From Thermaceae bacterium (GTDB lineage: Bacteria; Deinococcota; Deinococci; Deinococcales; Marinithermaceae): 7,317 nucleotides of DNA. Position 1 is the stretch's first letter. Each line of letters starts with the position of its first letter. The stretch is taken from assembly GCA_026989475.1 (NCBI GenBank), contig JALSJG010000196.1, positions 1 to 7,317 of the forward strand, written 5' to 3'. Both the position numbers and the translations under genes were made by a program. Of this stretch, positions 4,028-7,317 are shown one piece after another. The notes under the pieces were generated by a model that worked only from the letters and a program-made list of their open reading frames with translations, was not told the DNA's origin and searched no databases.

Positions 4028-6397
4028 CTAGCCGAGCTCTTGCTCCAGGGTCTGGATCAGCTTCGAGAGCAGGGGCTTTTCCGCGAGCAGCGCGAGCTCG
4101 CCGTCGGGGTAGAAGGCGAGCAAAAAGACGTGCTCGGGTAGGTAGAGGGTCGCGAGCCGCGCCCGGCCGGCGGACTCCACCTCTTCCTTAAAGGCGGCGA
4201 GGAGGGCCGGGTCTACCGGCAGCTCGCCCTCGGCATCCCTGCCCAAGAAGGCCGCGGCGAGAACCCCCCGACGTCGGAAAGGCGCGAGCCGATCACGGGC
4301 CCTTTGCGTTTCGGGCTCGTCGAAAACCCCCAACAAGGCCTCGAGCCGATCGACGCCGAGCTCGCGGGCGAGCTCCTTGGCCGCCCGGTACTCCTCGGCA
4401 AGCTGGGTTAGCAGTGGCTCCGCCTCGGAAAGCGCCTGGTCCAGCTCCAAAAGCCCCTCGGTGCCGAGCCGGTCGAGCCGGGCAAACCCCTGCTCCAAAA
4501 AACCCATCATCGCCCCCAGTCGGCTCCGGGTCTCGCCGGTCATCCCCTTGTAGCGGGCGAAGCCCTCGGTGAGCCGGGCATAGCGATCGGCAAGGCGCTT
4601 GCGGAAGGCCTCGCGCCGGTCCTCGAGGGCCCTCAGCTCGGCCTCGAGCGCCTCGAAGTCGGGGAGCTTCTCGGCGAGCCGTTCCTCGGCTTCCGCGAGC
4701 CGGGCGAGGAAGGTCTCACCCCCAAGCCCCAGATAGCGCTCGGCCTCGGAACGCATCCGCGCGAGCCGGGCCCGGGCCCGGCGGCGCCCGGCCTCCACCC
4801 CCTCCTCGACCTGGGCAGCCAGAACGGAAAGCGGCGGGAACCGGCCCTTTTCCAGCTCGGCCTCGGCCTGAGAAAGCGCCGGAAGCGCAAGGCCGAAACG
4901 CTCAGCCCGGAGCTTGAGCCGCTCGAGCTCCCGGGCCGCGCGGTCCCGGGCCTCGGCCTCGAGCCGGGCGATCGCCGCCTCGGCCTCGTCGAGATCCCCG
5001 GCCTCGAGGGCGGCCTCGGCGACGGCACGGCTCTGCAAGAGTTCGGGTAGCTCGGGGAGCGCCCGGAGCCGGGCGGCGAGCGCCTCAGCCCGGTCGGAGA
5101 GCGCCGCCGGCAACCTGCTTTTGAGCTCCTGGTAGAGGGCCTCCTCCACCTCCCCAGCTTCCGCCTGGGCCAAAAGGCGCTCTAAATCCTCGGCCAGGCG
5201 GGGGTAGCGGGCGGCGTCGAGCCGGGCGCGGGCCTCCTCGGCGAAGGCCCGGGCCTCCTCGGCCAGGCGCCGGGCCTTTTCCTCGGCCTCCTTCCGCGCC
5301 CGGGCCCGGCGCAAAAGGGCCTCGGCGGCGCGCTCGAGCTCAGAGAGCCCCTCCGGCACCACGCCCGTTTTGAGGGCCTCCTCCACCGCCTGCAGCTGGG
5401 CCCAAAGCCCCGCCGCCGGCTCCCCCTGGGCCTCGGCCTCGCGGAGCTTTTCCGCCACCCACTCAAACCGGGCCCGGGCCTCGGCGAGGATCTCCCCTTC
5501 GGCTTCCCGGAGCGCGGCCTCGAAGTCCTCCAGGGCTTCGCCCAAAAGCTCCCCTTGCTCGTGGCGGGCGAGCAGTTCCTGGTAGCGCTTTGCCCAGGGC
5601 TCCCGGGCGATCACCGCGGGGTAACGTTCGGCCAGGGCCTTGAGCCGGTGCGCCTCCCCCGCCCGCTCGATCGCGCGGATCTTGTCCTGTTGCTCGGGGG
5701 GCAGGAGCTCGAGGTCGAGCTCGAGCGGCTCGTCCTCCTCGATCATGACCAGCAGCTCCTCTTCGTTCGTCGCTTCGACCACCGAGGATTCCACCAGCTT
5801 CAAGAGCTCGCTCGCGAGCGCCCGGGCGTGCTCCAGCTCGGCGCTGGCGAGAATGCGCTCGGCGTGGGCGGCCTTGATCTGTTCGATCAACGAGGCGAGA
5901 CGCTTGACCTTGCGCCCTCCGGCCTTCTTGACCCGCTCGTAGTAAGCTTCGAGCTCACTGATCCCCCGCGCTTGGTGCACGAGCCGGCTCTCGAGCTTCT
6001 CCTCCAGGGCCGCCACCACCGCCCGGGCCTCGGCGGCCGCCTCCGGGTCCCACTCCGCCCGGAGGCCCCCCACCAGCCGGCGGAGCCTTTGCACCTCGGG
6101 CCAGTCGATGTAGAGGCTGAAGGCCTTGAGGGCGCGCTCGAGCTCGGCGAGCTCGGCTTCCTCCCCGCCGCCCGAAATCCGCTTTAATAGCTCCTCCACC
6201 CGGGCCCGGGCTTCCGCCGCGGGCATCCGCCGCGCGAGCTCGGGGTAGACGACCCGCTTCAGGATGCGCTCGAGGTCGGCGTCGCCCAGGGCCTCGGGGG
6301 GCTTTCCCGCCCGGCGCAGGGCCTCTTCGAGAAGCGGCTCGGTCCGCTCCTTCAAAAGGGGCCTCAGGGCCTCGGCCAGCGCGGCGTAGCGACTCAT
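4028..6397 (-). CDS. Large coiled-coil protein (789 residues) with a possible Roadblock/LC7-like C-terminal domain
   Basis: I do not recognise this gene. The 789 residues have no signal peptide or membrane segment. Residues 1-130 are helical (ALRPLLKERTEPLLEEALRR, LERILKRVVYPELARRMP). From about 130 to 690 the chain is dominated by Ala, Glu, Leu and Arg in heptad-like patterns, indicating a long helical or coiled-coil rod, with an acidic segment at 211-236 (NEEELLVMIEEDEPLELDLE). Weak repeats of about 55-60 residues show R-[FY]-x-G-like starts near 500, 554 and 615. The last 80 residues change character: GVLAAAFLGRDAEGEL, a helix, LATLYLPEHVFLLAFYPDGELALLAEKP, then a final helix. That strand-helix-strand order resembles Roadblock/LC7 domains. 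ATG at 6397 follows the DUF502 stop by four bases, with AGGG just upstream. An adaptor or scaffold role is inference. High GC makes spurious frames common, but codon use and operon fit support a real gene. Confidence 0.85.
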   Translation of the reverse strand: MSRYAALAEALRPLLKERTEPLLEEALRRAGKPPEALGDADLERILKRVVYPELARRMPAAEARARVEELLKRISGGGEEAELAELERALKAFSLYIDWPEVQRLRRLVGGLRAEWDPEAAAEARAVVAALEEKLESRLVHQARGISELEAYYERVKKAGGRKVKRLASLIEQIKAAHAERILASAELEHARALASELLKLVESSVVEATNEEELLVMIEEDEPLELDLELLPPEQQDKIRAIERAGEAHRLKALAERYPAVIAREPWAKRYQELLARHEQGELLGEALEDFEAALREAEGEILAEARARFEWVAEKLREAEAQGEPAAGLWAQLQAVEEALKTGVVPEGLSELERAAEALLRRARARKEAEEKARRLAEEARAFAEEARARLDAARYPRLAEDLERLLAQAEAGEVEEALYQELKSRLPAALSDRAEALAARLRALPELPELLQSRAVAEAALEAGDLDEAEAAIARLEAEARDRAARELERLKLRAERFGLALPALSQAEAELEKGRFPPLSVLAAQVEEGVEAGRRRARARLARMRSEAERYLGLGGETFLARLAEAEERLAEKLPDFEALEAELRALEDRREAFRKRLADRYARLTEGFARYKGMTGETRSRLGAMMGFLEQGFARLDRLGTEGLLELDQALSEAEPLLTQLAEEYRAAKELARELGVDRLEALLGVFDEPETQRARDRLAPFRRRGVLAAAFLGRDAEGELPVDPALLAAFKEEVESAGRARLATLYLPEHVFLLAFYPDGELALLAEKPLLSKLIQTLEQELG

Positions 6398-6401
6398 TGC
6401 C

Positions 6402-7022
6402 CTATGATAGCCGGCGCTGCGGCGTCGGTTCGGGCAAAAGAAACCCCACGCTCACCACGAAGCGGATGGCGTCGTCCACCCCGATCTCGAGGGGGACGAG
6501 CTCCGACTCCGGGACCACCAGCAAAAACCCCGAGGCCGGCACCGGGCTGGTGGGGACCACCACCACCACGTGCCCCTCGGGTAAGGGCGGAAGCCTCCCG
6601 GCCACCGGCTGCACCACGAAGCAAAGGGCGTAGCTCCCCCGCCGGGGGTACTCGATCAACGCGGCGCGGGAGAACTGCAGCTCGCTTTTGCCGAAAAGGC
6701 CCCGGGTGATCTGCTTCACCGCCCGGTAGATGTCCCCCACCAGGGGCACGAGCTCGAAGGCGCGCTCGAGCGCCTCCACCGTGCGCCGCCCCACCCAGTT
6801 CGAGACCAGCATGCCGAAGAGCACCACGAGCATCACCGCGAGGGCGATGCCAACAAGCGGCACGAGGGGCTCGAGCCCGGGGGGAATCGAGAGCCCGAGA
6901 AGGTCGAGAAGCCCGCCAAAGAGCCAAAGCGCCTGGCGGTAGACCCAGGCGAGGATCCACAGGGTGACGAGCAGCGGCAAAAGCGCCGCCAGCCCCGCGA
7001 GGAAGTAGCGCTCGAGCCTCAT
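6402..7022 (-). CDS. DUF502-family membrane protein
   Basis: A 206-residue protein of the DUF502 family, whose molecular role is not established. Two hydrophobic segments are clear, about residues 7-35 (YFLAGLAALLPLLVTLWILAW) and 52-75 (PLVPLVGIALAVMLVVLFGMLV). Family hallmarks follow: LVPLVGDIYRAVKQITRGLFG at 91-111, HVVVVVPTSPVPASGFLLVVP at 151-171, and LEIGVDDAIRFVVSVG at 178-193. The segment after the second membrane helix is predicted to form a soluble beta-rich domain. The ATG start at 7022 overlaps the upstream gene's stop as ATGA, and its own stop is four bases from the 789-residue gene, placing it in the middle of the leftward operon. Family assignment is firm, function open. Confidence 0.93.
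   Translation of the reverse strand: MRLERYFLAGLAALLPLLVTLWILAWVYRQALWLFGGLLDLLGLSIPPGLEPLVPLVGIALAVMLVVLFGMLVSNWVGRRTVEALERAFELVPLVGDIYRAVKQITRGLFGKSELQFSRAALIEYPRRGSYALCFVVQPVAGRLPPLPEGHVVVVVPTSPVPASGFLLVVPESELVPLEIGVDDAIRFVVSVGFLLPEPTPQRRLS
6404..6409 (-). promoter_or_regulatory. Possible leaderless-type -10 element before the 789-residue gene
   Basis: Read leftward, TATCAT (6409-6404) fits TANNNT and ends six bases before the ATG at 6397, the distance seen for leaderless messages in Deinococcus-Thermus. It overlaps the DUF502 stop codon. No convincing -35 is present at 17 bases (CGAACC), and read-through from the upstream genes would explain expression equally well. Confidence 0.25.
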
Positions 7023-7270
7023 GGCAGGACCTCCAGGTCAAAGACCCCAAAGCGGTAGCGGAGGACGACCCGGCGCCGCGCCCCTTCCCGCTCCACCCAC
7101 ATCCGGGCCTCGAAGAACTCGGGCGGGCGCTCGGTGAGGCGGAGCTCCACCACCCGGTAGCCGAGGTCGGCAAGGGCCCCTTTCAGCCAAAAGAGCACCC
7201 GCTCGAAGGACTCGGGCGAGGTGAACCGGCTCTGGCTCGCCGCCCCCTGGTAGCGCTGGAAGAGGATCAC
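7019..7270 (-). CDS. Small protein of unknown function, first visible gene of the leftward operon; may be 5'-incomplete
   Basis: I do not recognise the product. From GTG at 7270 it is 83 residues, soluble, with no membrane segment. A helix (about 18-38, SPESFERVLFWLKGALADLGY) is followed by alternating strands (RVVELRLTE, FFEARMWVERE, RRVVLRYRFGVFDLEVLP), a small alpha/beta fold. GGAGG five bases upstream of the GTG supports this start. However, the same frame stays open to base 7317 and reads plausibly (NPELGLAAPEGS just before the GTG), and the GGAGG there would simply encode Pro-Glu-Gly-Ser. The gene may therefore begin beyond the window. The stop overlaps the DUF502 ATG as ATGA, so the two are probably translated together. 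Confidence 0.7.
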   Translation of the reverse strand: MILFQRYQGAASQSRFTSPESFERVLFWLKGALADLGYRVVELRLTERPPEFFEARMWVEREGARRRVVLRYRFGVFDLEVLP

Positions 7271-7317
7271 GCTCCCCTCCGGAGCCGCGAGGCCCAGCTC
7301 GGGGTTTAAAAGGATCC

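Noticed and set aside
5555..6187. 210-codon open frame on the plus strand
   Set aside because: It is antisense to the 789-residue gene and made of low-complexity Leu, Gly and Glu runs with no motif. The minus-strand gene fits the operon spacing.
6394..7173. 259-codon minus-strand frame across the DUF502 region
   Set aside because: It overlaps the DUF502 gene in another frame; its Gly, Ala and Arg-rich translation shows no family motif, whereas the DUF502 frame has clear hallmarks.
7312..7317. GGATCC at the right edge as a cloning junction
   Set aside because: The six-base site continues the open reading frame and could be chance; nothing else suggests vector or clone-end sequence.

Overview
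The window looks like chromosomal DNA from a member of the Thermaceae (Thermus, Meiothermus, Oceanithermus and relatives). It is very GC-rich, judged by eye at about 70% or more. The genes are tightly packed, often overlapping or a few bases apart, and GTG starts are common. The CarD protein closely resembles what I remember of Thermus CarD in length and motifs. I see no mobile element, tRNA, rRNA or CRISPR array. The only sizeable non-coding stretch is the 154-base divergent promoter region at 1858-2011, so there is no gene-free stretch over 300 bases.

Layout, left to right. (1) 1-750 (+): the last 249 codons of an acetyl-CoA synthetase, cut by the window edge. (2) 754-778: a perfect 11-bp GC hairpin in a 43-base convergent gap; its T-run shows it serves the leftward genes. 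(3) 794-1857 (-): a two-gene unit, a TetR-family repressor followed by carD, joined by a 4-base GTGA overlap. (4) 1858-2011: AT-richer divergent spacer with a GGGTTT-N8-AAACCC inverted repeat, a pair of ATGCAT sites and several candidate -10 elements. (5) 2012-3625 (+): a two-gene unit, a cyanophycinase-like (peptidase S51) protein that has lost its catalytic residues, then a P1/S58 (DmpA/NylC-type) N-terminal-nucleophile peptidase that keeps them. (6) 3591-7270 and probably beyond (-): a leftward operon of four genes: a small protein of unknown function, a DUF502 membrane protein, a 789-residue coiled-coil protein with a possible Roadblock/LC7-like C-terminal domain, and tsaE. The tsaE end overlaps the end of the peptidase gene by 35 bases.

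How the genes may work together. carD (RNA polymerase-binding factor), tsaE (tRNA t6A synthesis) and acs (acetate activation) are housekeeping genes. The less understood parts are the pseudoenzyme-plus-peptidase pair, which may lie under control of the divergent TetR regulator, and the long coiled-coil protein made between a DUF502 membrane protein and TsaE. Those two places are where new biology is most likely; everything about their function is inference.
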